Part shown: positions 16,853-24,551 of the stretch, piece after piece
Numbering within the stretch: the first letter of the stretch is position 1
How the letters are laid out: each line of letters starts with the position of its first letter
From: Syntrophomonas_A sp050258735
Lineage (GTDB): Bacteria > Bacillota > Syntrophomonadia > Syntrophomonadales > Syntrophomonadaceae
DNA: 28,113 bases
Direction: 5' to 3'
NCBI GenBank assembly: GCA_050258735.1
Contig: JBLMZJ010000002.1
Coordinates: forward strand, 1 to 28,113
Notes under the pieces: generated by a model
The model's database searches: none
Told to the model about the DNA's origin: nothing
What the model saw: the letters and a program-made list of their open reading frames with translations, nothing else
Translations under genes and position numbers: made by a program

Positions 16853-17131
16853 ATGTCAGACAAAAAGGAATTTGACAGCAGTCACAGAGCGGTCGCCCTT
16901 CGCTATGACTTTGAACAGGATGCAGCTCCCGTAGTGGTGGCAAAAGGCCGCGGATTCATCGCCGAGCGCATAGAGGAGGTCGCCAGAGATTGGGGGATCC
17001 CTCTGAAAGAAGATGCCAAACTGGCGGACTATTTGATGGCATTGGATCTTTATCAGGAGATACCAGCGGAATTGTATTCAGTCGTAGCAGAGATCCTGTC
17101 TTTTATCTATTCAATGGACCGTAAATATTGA
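16853..17131 (+). CDS. FlhB C-terminal-domain homologue (YlqH-like)
   Basis: This 92-residue soluble protein corresponds to the cytoplasmic substrate-specificity domain of the flagellar export protein FlhB. HRAVALRYDFEQDAAPVVVAKGRGFIAERIEEVA and the later IPLKEDAKLADYLMALDLYQEIPAELYSVVAEILSFIY align well from memory with that domain. The autocleavage motif NPTH of FlhB is replaced by DSSH here (residues 8-11), so self-cleavage is not expected. Pairing with the FliK-like gene just upstream mirrors the FlhB-FliK partnership. The start is ATG 16853 with AAGGGGAACT upstream. Confidence 0.85.
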   Translation: MSDKKEFDSSHRAVALRYDFEQDAAPVVVAKGRGFIAERIEEVARDWGIPLKEDAKLADYLMALDLYQEIPAELYSVVAEILSFIYSMDRKY

Positions 17132-17153
17132 ATCGGAATGGCAGGGATAAGGC

Positions 17154-17504
17154 TTGAACAACAGGGAATTAGGTTGCCAGGGGGAAGAGCGGGCGGCTCG
17201 TTATCTGAAGAAAAGAGGATATAATATACTGGCCCGGAATTTTCATACCCGCTATGGGGAATTGGATATAGTATGCAGGAAGGGCGGTAACCTGGTTTTT
17301 GTTGAGGTAAAGACCAGGCGTGGGACAGGTTATGGTACGCCGGAAGAGGCGGTCACCCCCAGGAAGATGGATCACCTGCGCAAGGCTGCGGCCATTTATC
17401 TTGAAACCAACCAGCCGTCCTTCCGGGAGATCCGGTTTGATGTTATTACGATCCTGCTGGAAGATGACAGGGAGGAGTTCAATCATATCAAATATGCTTT
17501 TTAA
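17154..17504 (+). CDS. UPF0102/YraN family nuclease-fold protein
   Basis: This 116-residue protein has the YraN pattern GEERAARYLKKRGYNILARNFHTRYGELDIV followed by LVFVEVKTRRG. The GELD and VFVEVK residues match the metal-binding core of endonuclease-like folds. The cellular role of the family is unsettled. Its location next to rnhB is common in bacteria. It starts with TTG 17154, 22 bases after the preceding stop, with AGGGATAAGG upstream. Confidence 0.92.
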   Translation: MNNRELGCQGEERAARYLKKRGYNILARNFHTRYGELDIVCRKGGNLVFVEVKTRRGTGYGTPEEAVTPRKMDHLRKAAAIYLETNQPSFREIRFDVITILLEDDREEFNHIKYAF

Positions 17505-17549
17505 ATGTATAGCAGACTGCTCCAATCATTCAATTTGAGGTGAGATCAT

Positions 17550-18371
17550 TTGCTTATATACGGGAAGGAAATACGGGAAATCATCAAGGACGGTGTCAGA
17601 CAGCAGGCAGACAGGACTCCGATGGCCATGGCGATCATTCAGGTGGGGGCCAATGAAGCATCCAGCTTGTATGTCAGATCTATAGAAAAATTCGGCCTTG
17701 ATGTCGGCGTTAAGGTCGAGGTGCTGAATTTTCCGGTTGATGTGAGTCACGAGAGTCTGCTGCAAAAGATAGAGCAGCTCAATCATGATCCCGAATTCAC
17801 CGGTATCATGCTGCAGACTCCATTGCCGCCCGGTCTCAATTATGGCCGCCTGGTCAATTCCATAGCCTGGCATAAAGAAGTTGAAGGCCTGCACAACTAT
17901 AATCTGGGCAGGTTGCTGAGCCGGGAAGATGGGGTCAAGCCCTCCACCCCCAAAGCGGTGATATCCATTTTGAAAGGTCATGGAGTAGAAATCGACGGGC
18001 AGAAGGTGACTATAATCGGACGCAGCCTGGTGGTGGGCAGCCCTCTGGCCGTGATGATGACTCGTGAAAACGCTACAGTTAGACTATGTCACTCTCATAC
18101 ACGGAGTCTGCCCGAGGAGACAAGGACAGCTGACATATTAGTGGTTGCGGTGGGAAAAACAAATCTCGTTACGGGTGATATGGTTAAAGATAACTGCGTG
18201 ATAATTGATGTGGGGATCAATTTTGATGAGAATGGCCACGTAATAGGAGACGTAAGCAATGAGGCAAAAGCCCGCGCGCGACTGGCCAGTGCAGTGCCCG
18301 GCGGCATCGGGGTGCTTACCGTCGCCGAACTCTTTGATAACCTTTGTATATTGAAGAGACAGCAAATATAA
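17550..18371 (+). CDS. folD: FolD-family methylenetetrahydrofolate dehydrogenase/cyclohydrolase homologue with altered active site
   Basis: This 273-residue protein is recognisable as FolD, which interconverts methylene-, methenyl- and formyl-tetrahydrofolate with NAD(P). Visible are VGANEASSLYVRS, GIMLQTPLPPGL, VTIIGRSLVVGSPLA, CHSHTRSL, VIDVGIN and AVPGGIGVLT. Several key positions differ from the canonical enzyme. The catalytic lysine four residues after Tyr41 is Ile45, KDVDG is KEVEG (residues 109-113), PCTP is PSTP, and TPVPGGVGPMT is changed at several sites. The nucleotide-binding half is well kept, so dehydrogenase activity may survive and cyclohydrolase activity is doubtful. The start is TTG 17550, after GAGGTGAG. 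Confidence 0.85.
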   Translation: MLIYGKEIREIIKDGVRQQADRTPMAMAIIQVGANEASSLYVRSIEKFGLDVGVKVEVLNFPVDVSHESLLQKIEQLNHDPEFTGIMLQTPLPPGLNYGRLVNSIAWHKEVEGLHNYNLGRLLSREDGVKPSTPKAVISILKGHGVEIDGQKVTIIGRSLVVGSPLAVMMTRENATVRLCHSHTRSLPEETRTADILVVAVGKTNLVTGDMVKDNCVIIDVGINFDENGHVIGDVSNEAKARARLASAVPGGIGVLTVAELFDNLCILKRQQI

Positions 18372-18400
18372 GCATAGTTTTTTACCACAGATTAAAGGGC

Positions 18401-18509
18401 GAGGACGGGAGTGAAGATAAAGGCATGTTAAAAACCCGCGACTAAGGCGTACTAACGTACGGTGATAGAGCGGGTTTTTAATATAACGAATATATTCGCT
18501 TCTGTCCTC
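18401..18509. repeat. Structured palindromic intergenic repeat, copy 2 (109 bp)
   Basis: GAGGACGGGAGTGAA (18401-18415) and TTCGCTTCTGTCCTC (18495-18509) form the outer inverted repeat. The core at 18435-18474 is the reverse complement type of the core at 593-633, with arms CCCGC/GCGGG and CGTAC/GTACG and conserved internal-loop bases. Here the core stem is extended by AAAAA/TTTTT and lies between convergent genes, so it may also act as a bidirectional terminator. Confidence 0.72.
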
Positions 18510-18517
18510 GGCCTGCT

Positions 18518-19009
18518 TTAGTAGAGCGGCATCCAGCAAACCTGAGGATTAGCCTTGCGCTGCTGTACTCTTACCTTGCCGGCTTCATACTCCTGTTTTT
18601 CCACTTCATTTTCCAGGATCAAAGTCGGGACCAGACATGGCTTCATATCCTGACCCAGGGCAACAAACGTAAAATAAGCAGTCATACAACACTGTTTGGT
18701 TCCCTGCAGCAGGTCCTCGGCATCGATACTGACGGCTATCTCCATGGAATGATTGGATACATAGGTGACATTGGCATGACAACTGGCCAGGTTGCCCATG
18801 AATACGGGAGCATGAAAGTTTATATTGTCAATACCTGCGGTAACGACAATAGCCCGTGAATGTTTGGTGGCACAAGCCCCGGCACAGTTATCCATCATCT
18901 TGAGCAACTCTCCGCCATGAGCGGTACCCGCCGGATTGGTCTGAGAGGGAAGGATTATCTGACTGAGGGTAGTGGCGGTTTCAGCGACAGTTCTACCTTC
19001 TGATTCCAA
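18518..19009 (-). CDS. Hotdog-fold acyl-CoA thioesterase (YkhA/BACH type)
   Basis: This 163-residue protein likely hydrolyses acyl-CoA to free acid and CoA. The hallmark lies in NPAGTAHGGELLKMMDNCAGACATKHS, the central helix of the hotdog fold, and the strand VTAGIDNINFHAPVFMGNL and MTAYFTFVALG are typical of this family. It starts with TTG at 19009, behind AGGAGG on the minus strand. It converges on folD and diverges from ktrA. It fits fatty acyl-CoA metabolism, but the substrate chain length is not inferable. Confidence 0.86.
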   Translation of the reverse strand: MESEGRTVAETATTLSQIILPSQTNPAGTAHGGELLKMMDNCAGACATKHSRAIVVTAGIDNINFHAPVFMGNLASCHANVTYVSNHSMEIAVSIDAEDLLQGTKQCCMTAYFTFVALGQDMKPCLVPTLILENEVEKQEYEAGKVRVQQRKANPQVCWMPLY

Positions 19010-19124
19010 TTCGATCCACCTCCTATTTATACCATTCTAGCCCAGTAGGGACTAGTTTTCAAATGATTTTGCTGCGGTAACATTTACGCTATATTTATGA
19101 TGAAAACGGATATGCCGGCGTGGA

Positions 19125-19153
19125 TTGAGGATAAAGGGGCATAATGGTATAAT
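19125..19153 (+). promoter_or_regulatory. Sigma-A promoter for ktrA-ktrB
   Basis: TTGAGG (19125-19130) and a perfect TATAAT (19148-19153) are spaced by exactly 17 bases, about 95 bases upstream of the ktrA start. The leader of about 85 bases shows no recognised riboswitch. Confidence 0.7.
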
Positions 19154-19248
19154 GATTCCGTAAATGACCGCTGTGGTCAATCGTACACGATATGATTGCA
19201 TATAGAGATAACTTTATTATTCTAAGGCTGACCGGAGGAAGAAGTTTT

Positions 19249-19905
19249 ATGAAAAGCAGACAATTTGCCGTCATCGGCATCGGCCGGTTTGGCAGCAGCC
19301 TGATAAAGGAATTGACCAGGATGGGGAACGAAGTGCTGGCGATCGACATCGACGCTGATCGGGTCAATGATGCGGTGGAATACTGTACTCATGCCGTCCA
19401 GGCCGATACCATGGACGAAGCTACCCTGAAAGCTCTGGGTATACGTAACTTCGATGTGGTGGTAGTAGCTATCGGTGATAATATCCAGGCCAATATCCTG
19501 ACGACCATCATGTTGAAGGAACTGGGTGTGAAAAAGGTCATAGCCAAGGCTCAAAATACTTTGCATGGTAAGGTCCTGGAGAAGATAGGGACTGACCTGG
19601 TGATTTATCCGGAACGGGATATGGCGATCAAACTGGCCCGGTCACTGGTCTCGGTAAACTTCCTGGAACAGATCAGCTTATCGCCTGATTATGGCATAAT
19701 CGAATTATTTGCTCCTCATGCCTTCCTCAACCGTACGCTGGCTGATATAGGGCTGCGAAAGAAAATGCGGGTGACTATCCTGGCCATAAAGCGTGGTAAC
19801 GACATTCTGGTTGCCCCTTCTCCGGAAGAAATATTCAAGAGCGGTGATGTATTAGTAGCACTGGGGGAAAATAGCGGCCTGGAACAATTGACCAATATCG
19901 AATAG
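19249..19905 (+). CDS. ktrA: Potassium uptake regulatory subunit KtrA/TrkA (RCK domains)
   Basis: This is a 218-residue cytosolic gating ring subunit. The RCK-N Rossmann fold begins FAVIGIGRFGSSLIKEL (GxGxxG) with the acidic ribose-binding end of strand 2 in LAIDIDADRV. QADTMDEATLKALGI and VVVAIGDNIQANI follow. The C-terminal RCK-C domain (from about residue 135) includes LNRTLADIGLRKKMRVTILAIKRG. Length matches Bacillus KtrA. ATG 19249 has CGGAGGAAG upstream. The open frame to 19192 is not supported. It is cotranscribed with the membrane subunit 26 bases downstream. In Bacillus these proteins bind nucleotides and c-di-AMP. Confidence 0.88.
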   Translation: MKSRQFAVIGIGRFGSSLIKELTRMGNEVLAIDIDADRVNDAVEYCTHAVQADTMDEATLKALGIRNFDVVVVAIGDNIQANILTTIMLKELGVKKVIAKAQNTLHGKVLEKIGTDLVIYPERDMAIKLARSLVSVNFLEQISLSPDYGIIELFAPHAFLNRTLADIGLRKKMRVTILAIKRGNDILVAPSPEEIFKSGDVLVALGENSGLEQLTNIE

Positions 19906-19931
19906 CTTGTCGTTTGAAGGGGTCACCCGAA

Positions 19932-21254
19932 ATGATAAAAAACAAGATAAATGAGCCTAAATGGTTAGCTCTAAGTTTTCTTATCGTAATAGCATGCGGA
20001 AGTATCCTTTTATACCTGCCCTGGGCTTCCCGGAGCGGTCATACCTCATATATCAACTGTTTGTTCGTAGCGACTTCAGCCACCTGTGTAACCGGTCTGG
20101 TTCCAGTAGACACCGGGACCAACTGGACTCTATTCGGGAAGATCATTATCCTTCTCCTGATACAGATCGGGGGTCTGGGTGTCATGTCTTTTGCGGTTTT
20201 TTATGCCCTTTTGGCCGGACGTAAGATCCATCTCCGCCAGCGGCTGGTCATGCAGCAGGCCGTCAACGTATCGGAAGTAGGAGGAGTAGTCAGACTCTTC
20301 CGGTATCTGCTGCTTTTCACCTTTTTGGTGGAAGCAATCGGAGCGCTGATATTGGCCGTGCGCTGGTCGGGTGAGATGGGATGGGGCAAGGCCCTGTGGT
20401 TCGGGCTGTTCCATTCGGTATCTGCCTTTAATAATGCCGGCATCGACCTTATGGGAGGATTCAAGAGTTTGACGGGCTATACTTCTGATATAACAGTCAA
20501 CCTGGTTATCACCATCCTGATCATCATCGGCGGTCTCGGTTTTATCGTTACTTACGAATTATATCGTTATCATACGGAACGCAAGCTTTCTCTGCATTCC
20601 AAGGTCGTCTTGCTTACAACTGGTATCCTTTTGTTGTTTGGCACCCTGCTGTTGTTAGTGGGTGAGTATGACCATGCTCTGAAGGGTATGCCTTTTGGTA
20701 CCAAGCTGCTGGCTTCCTGGTTTCAGAGTGTGACCCCGCGTACGGCAGGATTCAATACCATCGATCTCACCAGTTTACATCTTTCTTCTCAACTGGTAAT
20801 AATCATGCTTATGCTGGTCGGCGCATCACCGGGTTCAACCGGCGGCGGCATCAAAACCTCTACCTTTGCCATACTATGGCTGGCCATTTATAGCCAGCTA
20901 AGGGGCAAGAAGGATACCGAGATATTTGAAAGAAGGATCGATACCTCAGACGTCATGCAGGCTCTGACCATATTTCTGCTCTTTTCATTAACGATGGTCG
21001 TGACCACCTATCTGGTTTCACTGACCTATCCGCGGGGTGATTTAACCAGTATAGCTTTTGAGGTGGCATCGGCGTTGGGCACTGTTGGGCTGAGCCTGGG
21101 TCTGACTCCCGAGCTTACCACCCTGCCCAAGATATTTCTGATCATAACCATGTTCCTGGGCCGAGTGGGACCCTTGACCCTGGGCTTTGCTTTGGCCTTC
21201 AAGGAGAAACAGCCCGATATCCACTGGCCAAAAGGAAAGATAATGATCGGCTGA
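19932..21254 (+). CDS. ktrB: Potassium uptake membrane subunit KtrB/TrkH
   Basis: This 440-residue polytopic membrane protein has the four imperfect pore-loop repeats of the SKT superfamily: TSATCVTGLVPVDTG, SVSAFNNAGIDLMGG, SVTPRTAGFNTIDL and ASALGTVGLSLGL. The glycines of the selectivity filter are retained in each. With KtrA it forms a potassium uptake system, often sodium-dependent. The start is ATG 19932 after GAAGGGG. TTG 19914 lies in the ribosome binding site. It ends with a basic tail (PKGKIMIG). Confidence 0.9.
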   Translation: MIKNKINEPKWLALSFLIVIACGSILLYLPWASRSGHTSYINCLFVATSATCVTGLVPVDTGTNWTLFGKIIILLLIQIGGLGVMSFAVFYALLAGRKIHLRQRLVMQQAVNVSEVGGVVRLFRYLLLFTFLVEAIGALILAVRWSGEMGWGKALWFGLFHSVSAFNNAGIDLMGGFKSLTGYTSDITVNLVITILIIIGGLGFIVTYELYRYHTERKLSLHSKVVLLTTGILLLFGTLLLLVGEYDHALKGMPFGTKLLASWFQSVTPRTAGFNTIDLTSLHLSSQLVIIMLMLVGASPGSTGGGIKTSTFAILWLAIYSQLRGKKDTEIFERRIDTSDVMQALTIFLLFSLTMVVTTYLVSLTYPRGDLTSIAFEVASALGTVGLSLGLTPELTTLPKIFLIITMFLGRVGPLTLGFALAFKEKQPDIHWPKGKIMIG

Positions 21255-21263
21255 AAATAATGC

Positions 21264-21321
21264 TATCTTATAACCTATCATTATTTGGAGTTTGAATCTC
21301 CAGATAAAATCCGATAAGATA
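21264..21321. other. Nested inverted repeat downstream of ktrB
   Basis: TATCTTAT (21264-21271) pairs with ATAAGATA (21314-21321), enclosing TGGAG (21286-21290) and CTCCA (21298-21302). It starts 10 bases after the ktrB stop. A T-run occurs later (21332-21336). It may mark the 3' end of the ktr transcript, but it is not a standard terminator. Confidence 0.4.
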
Positions 21322-21366
21322 TGAGGTAGGATTTTTACCGTAATATGTCGAAAAGATAATAAAACC

Positions 21367-21531
21367 AAATAATTGATCTCCGATTCGTGGCACCTAAAGC
21401 CTCAGGCAATGGTACAACGAACGACGGGTTCACCGGGAAACGGGTGGGCCTCCCGTGTTTGGAAAGGAGAGCAGCCTTGAAGACGTAAGTGCTTGGATGC
21501 TCCTTTTTGGATGCTCCAGGCACTTTTTTTG
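21367..21531 (+). ncRNA. Candidate structured RNA with three-way junction and intrinsic terminator
   Basis: A stem TCTCC (21377-21381)/GGAGA (21466-21470) encloses two hairpins. One has TTCGT/ACGAA (21384-21388 with 21417-21421), ACC/GGT and GCCT/AGGC. The other has ACGGG/CCCGT (21424-21428 with 21452-21456) and CACC/GGTG. A terminator follows at 21487-21530. A weak promoter is possible (GATAAT at 21355-21360). No coding gene starts within 370 bases downstream, so a stand-alone RNA is as likely as a leader. I do not recognise the family. Confidence 0.45.
21487..21530 (+). terminator. Intrinsic terminator of the RNA candidate
   Basis: AAGTGCTTGGA (21487-21497) pairs with TCCAGGCACTT (21515-21525) over 11 bp, with a run of seven T at 21524-21530. 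The loop contains a second copy of TGGATGCTCC, the sequence that begins in the left arm. Confidence 0.8.
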
Positions 21532-21669
21532 GTTTGTTACTGGTTGGCTGTAAAGACAGACAGAGATAAAGCCTTATGATGAATTGTAGATAAAATACTA
21601 AGGCTATAGAGAAGCAGGAAGAGATTGGGAGAAGCATATTGATAATTCACCGTAAAAAGGCTTGTGTAC

Positions 21670-21693
21670 ATGCAGGGTTTAAAAACCATGCAT
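21670..21693. other. Palindrome in the spacer upstream of the Ig-like protein gene
   Basis: ATGCAGGGTTT (21670-21680) and AAACCATGCAT (21683-21693) are inverted repeats with one mismatch and a 2-base spacer. It could be an operator or a transcript-end hairpin. The rest of 21531-21908 shows no gene, riboswitch or clear promoter. Confidence 0.35.
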
Positions 21694-21908
21694 TTATTTA
21701 ACGATGCCATCGCTTCTTCACGTCAGTAACCCCTTCCTTATCTACATATTCAAAATTAATTAAAGGTCTTACTATTGGCAGTATTACCAAAGCGGAAAAG
21801 AGCGAGACTATAAACTGGCAGGAGGATCGCCGGTCAACTTTGTAATAGCCATCTTTGTAACCTAACATATCAATCTTGACTGCTTAAGTAGTTTGAGGAG
21901 GAATTATT

Positions 21909-22667
21909 ATGAAACAAACCCGTCCATGGATAGGCGCTATTTGCCTGCCAATAATTTTATTGATTTGTTTGCTGATATCGGTCTACCCGGTTTTTGCCGA
22001 GGGCGACGGCAGCGGAGGCGGACAGAACGTGCCCCTGGGACTGGCCAGTTCGAGTCCGGCCAATGGGGTTCAGAACGTATCCCCGGATATTAAAATCAAG
22101 CTGGTTTTCAACAAGAACGTCATCAATATGACGGTCAAAGAAAACAACCTGCGTTGTTTTTCCCTCTATGCGGGAAGTGTTTCAGTTCCACTGGAAGTCC
22201 AGATGGCAGATGACCAGATCTATCCCGAGTTGAAACGCGACGTCACCCTGGTACCCCGGCAGAGGTTACAGCCGGGGAATGACTATACCGTAGTTATCTC
22301 CAAAGCATTACAGGCCAAGAACGGAGCTGTACTGGGGCAGGATGTAAAGATCAGATTCAAGACTGCAGCGGTGGAGAAGGCGGCAACGTCTGCTTCCGGA
22401 AATGAGGAAAAAACCACCGGGGAAGCCCCGGCAACGGTAAAAGAAGACAGTGTTTCAAAACCGGAGAACAGGACAGCGGTTGAGAACGGGGAGAAGGCTG
22501 TGCCGTCAGAGACAGGTAAACCCGAGGTAAAGCCAGAAAGCATCAACAAGAAACTGCCGGCAAAGACCGTTGATTCCAGTAAGCATGATTCCTGGATCTG
22601 GCCGGTATTGATAATAGTAATTATTGTTTTGGGCGCAGGTTACGGCTATCTGGGAAAGAGACGCTAA
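21909..22667 (+). CDS. Membrane-anchored Ig-like (SbsA/Big_5 type) surface protein
   Basis: This 252-residue exported protein has a long signal peptide (about 1-30, IILLICLLISVYPVFA). One Ig-like domain (about 40-155) begins LASSSPANGVQNVSPDIKIKLVFNKNV and ends VKIRFKT. A charged Glu/Lys/Pro-rich linker (about 155-225) leads to a C-terminal membrane helix WPVLIIVIIVLGAGYGYLG and the basic tail KRR. It would sit on the outer face of the membrane. The AGGAGGAATTATT gives ATG 21909. It lies 64 bases upstream of the permease TTG start and is probably cotranscribed with the transporter, suggesting a capture or scaffold role. Function is inference. The domain is related to the protein at 26436. Confidence 0.75.
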   Translation: MKQTRPWIGAICLPIILLICLLISVYPVFAEGDGSGGGQNVPLGLASSSPANGVQNVSPDIKIKLVFNKNVINMTVKENNLRCFSLYAGSVSVPLEVQMADDQIYPELKRDVTLVPRQRLQPGNDYTVVISKALQAKNGAVLGQDVKIRFKTAAVEKAATSASGNEEKTTGEAPATVKEDSVSKPENRTAVENGEKAVPSETGKPEVKPESINKKLPAKTVDSSKHDSWIWPVLIIVIIVLGAGYGYLGKRR

Positions 22668-22731
22668 AGGACCAAAGACTGCCAAGCGTTAGGAGTGCAT
22701 TGGTACGAGGAAACGGATAATATATATAGTT

Positions 22732-23712
22732 TTGGCATTAGCACCGGTTTTGGCCATTATTCTCTCGTTGTTTATCGGCAGGTATCCGGTATCCCTGTCT
22801 ACGATCGCAGAAGTCGTCTTGACCAAATTGCATCTGGGGAACTACCAGGTTGCCAGGGTGAATACGGTACTGATCTGGGATATCCGGCTGCCCCGTGCCA
22901 TACTGGGTGCGATGGTAGGCGGGTGCCTGGCCGTCAGCGGAGCCGCTTTCCAGGGACTGTTTCGCAATCCCCTGGTCAGTTCCGGCATCCTGGGAGTAAG
23001 TTCCGGGGCCGGATTCGGGGCGGCACTGGCTATCATAATATTTCACGGCAATACACCGGCAACCTATATATTCGCTTTTGCATTTGCCCTGCTGGCGGTT
23101 TTGCTTAGTTATATGATCGGGCAGGTCTATAATACTGCCCCGACCATAATGCTGGTACTAGGAGGAGTGATCGTATCATCGGTCTTTTCCTCTCTTATCT
23201 CCTTTACCAAATATGTAGCTGATCCCTACCAGGAGTTACCCAGCATAGTATTCTGGCTGATGGGTAGTCTGGCTACTGCCAATTACCGGGATGTCATGGT
23301 GGCCGGGATCCCAATGCTGGTAGGGGTGATCGGACTGCTGGGCATCAAGTGGCGCATCAACGTGCTATCCATGGGAGACAAGGAAGCTCATACCCTGGGG
23401 GTCAATCTGAAACTGGATAAAGGCATTGTTATTCTTTCAGCCACCCTGGCTACTGCCGGGGCGGTATGTGTCAGCGGCATCATCGGCTGGGTGGGGCTTA
23501 TCATCCCCCATGTCTGTCGCATGCTGGTCGGCAATGACAATCGGGTGCTGATCCCGGCCAGTATGGCCCTGGGGGCCTGCTTCCTGGTATTGGTGGATGA
23601 CGTGGGAAGAGTCATTACCGGATCCGAGATCCCACTCGGTATTCTGACAGCCGTGATCGGTGCTCCTTTCTTTGTTTGGCTGCTGAAAAAGACCAGGGGG
23701 GGAGGGTGGTAG
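22732..23712 (+). CDS. BtuC/FecD-type ABC transporter permease
   Basis: This is a permease of at least 326 residues with about nine to ten membrane helices, of the family importing corrinoids, siderophores or haem. Typical segments are IRLPRAILGAMVGGCLAVSGAAFQGLFRNPLVSSGILGVSSGAGFGA, VFWLMGSL, GDKEAHTLGVN, SGIIGWVGLIIPHVCRML and SEIPLGILTAVIGAPFFVWLL. The TTG at 22732 lacks a ribosome binding site. The frame is open to 22693, and an ATT at 22699 behind TAGGAG would add GTRKRIIYIV, restoring the basic N-terminus normal for the family. The substrate is not known, and no cobalamin riboswitch was found upstream. Confidence 0.9.
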   Translation: MALAPVLAIILSLFIGRYPVSLSTIAEVVLTKLHLGNYQVARVNTVLIWDIRLPRAILGAMVGGCLAVSGAAFQGLFRNPLVSSGILGVSSGAGFGAALAIIIFHGNTPATYIFAFAFALLAVLLSYMIGQVYNTAPTIMLVLGGVIVSSVFSSLISFTKYVADPYQELPSIVFWLMGSLATANYRDVMVAGIPMLVGVIGLLGIKWRINVLSMGDKEAHTLGVNLKLDKGIVILSATLATAGAVCVSGIIGWVGLIIPHVCRMLVGNDNRVLIPASMALGACFLVLVDDVGRVITGSEIPLGILTAVIGAPFFVWLLKKTRGGGW

Positions 23713-23714
23713 AC

Positions 23715-24551
23715 ATGTACCTGTTGGAAGTTAATAATGCCTGCTTTGCTTATCCCCAGCAGAAGACTGAAGTCTTTTCAAACATCAATTTACGGGTGGG
23801 CCGGGGTGAGATCTTCTGCCTTCTCGGGCCGAACGGCTGCGGTAAGACTACCTTGCTGGACTGCATACTGGGCATACACGGTCTGGGTAAGGGAACCATA
23901 TGTGTAAACGGTGAGGATGCGAAACATTTTCACCCTGGTGAAATGGCCAGGCATGTGGCCTACGTACCGCAGCGACATGACAATAGCTTTCCCTATACCG
24001 TTATCGATATGGTCAAGATGGGACGGACCGTGTACACTGGGCGTTTTTCATCGCCTTCCGAACTGGACAAAATACGGGCCAAGCAAGCGCTGACCACTGT
24101 TGGCATGATGGACCTGCGCCATCGTCCCTTTACGCAATTGAGCGGTGGCGAAGCTCAACTGATCATGATAGCCCGGGCTCTGGCCCAGGAAACACCGCTC
24201 ATTATCATGGATGAACCGACTGCCCATTTGGATTTTAAACATGAGATGCTGGTGATGGAGACCATAGTCAAACTGGTGAAGGAGACAGGTTTATCAATAC
24301 TGATGGCCACTCATTTTCCCAATCACACATTTTATTTCGAGAATCAGGAAATGCCGATTACGGTGGCCTTGATGCACGGCAATACCTTTTTGGAGACCGG
24401 TACTCCGACCGAGGTGCTCACCGAGGCCAACGTAGGCCGGATCTATCGGGTGAAATCAAAACTGGCTGGGTTTGAACTTGAAAGCGGCGGAGTTCTCCGG
24501 CAGTTGATACCGCTCAGCATCTTGAGAACGGAGGACCAGGATAATGGATAG
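23715..24551 (+). CDS. ABC transporter ATPase (FepC/BtuD type)
   Basis: This 278-residue protein powers the permease just upstream. Walker A is GPNGCGKT (residues 38-45), the Q-loop lies in AYVPQRHD, the signature is LSGGEAQ, Walker B is LIIMDEPTAHLDF and the switch histidine is in MATHFPNH. A C-terminal extension of about 40 residues (RIYRVKSKLAGFELESGG) follows the core. ATG 23715 is 2 bases after the permease stop with GGAGGGTGG upstream. The open frame to 23676 runs into the permease gene and is not used. It overlaps the substrate-binding protein gene by 8 bases. Confidence 0.93.
   Translation: MYLLEVNNACFAYPQQKTEVFSNINLRVGRGEIFCLLGPNGCGKTTLLDCILGIHGLGKGTICVNGEDAKHFHPGEMARHVAYVPQRHDNSFPYTVIDMVKMGRTVYTGRFSSPSELDKIRAKQALTTVGMMDLRHRPFTQLSGGEAQLIMIARALAQETPLIIMDEPTAHLDFKHEMLVMETIVKLVKETGLSILMATHFPNHTFYFENQEMPITVALMHGNTFLETGTPTEVLTEANVGRIYRVKSKLAGFELESGGVLRQLIPLSILRTEDQDNG

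Noticed and set aside
21424..21460. GGGTGG near 21442 suggested a T-box
   Set aside because: The invariant ACC and CGCG parts of the T-box sequence are absent and no aminoacyl-tRNA synthetase or amino acid gene follows.
21440..21500. Possible SRP RNA, because of GGAAAGGAGAGCAGCC
   Set aside because: The TCAGG half of the domain IV loop and the GGAA-capped stem with proper pairing are missing.
21335..21637. A 100-codon minus-strand open frame
   Set aside because: It lies over the structured RNA and terminator, has no ribosome binding site and no protein-like character.
21531..21908. A cobalamin riboswitch was expected upstream of the BtuCDF-type operon
   Set aside because: No GCCACTG box, no matching B12 box and no multi-stem core were found. 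TGGCAGGAGGATCGCC at about 21816 is only a loose resemblance.
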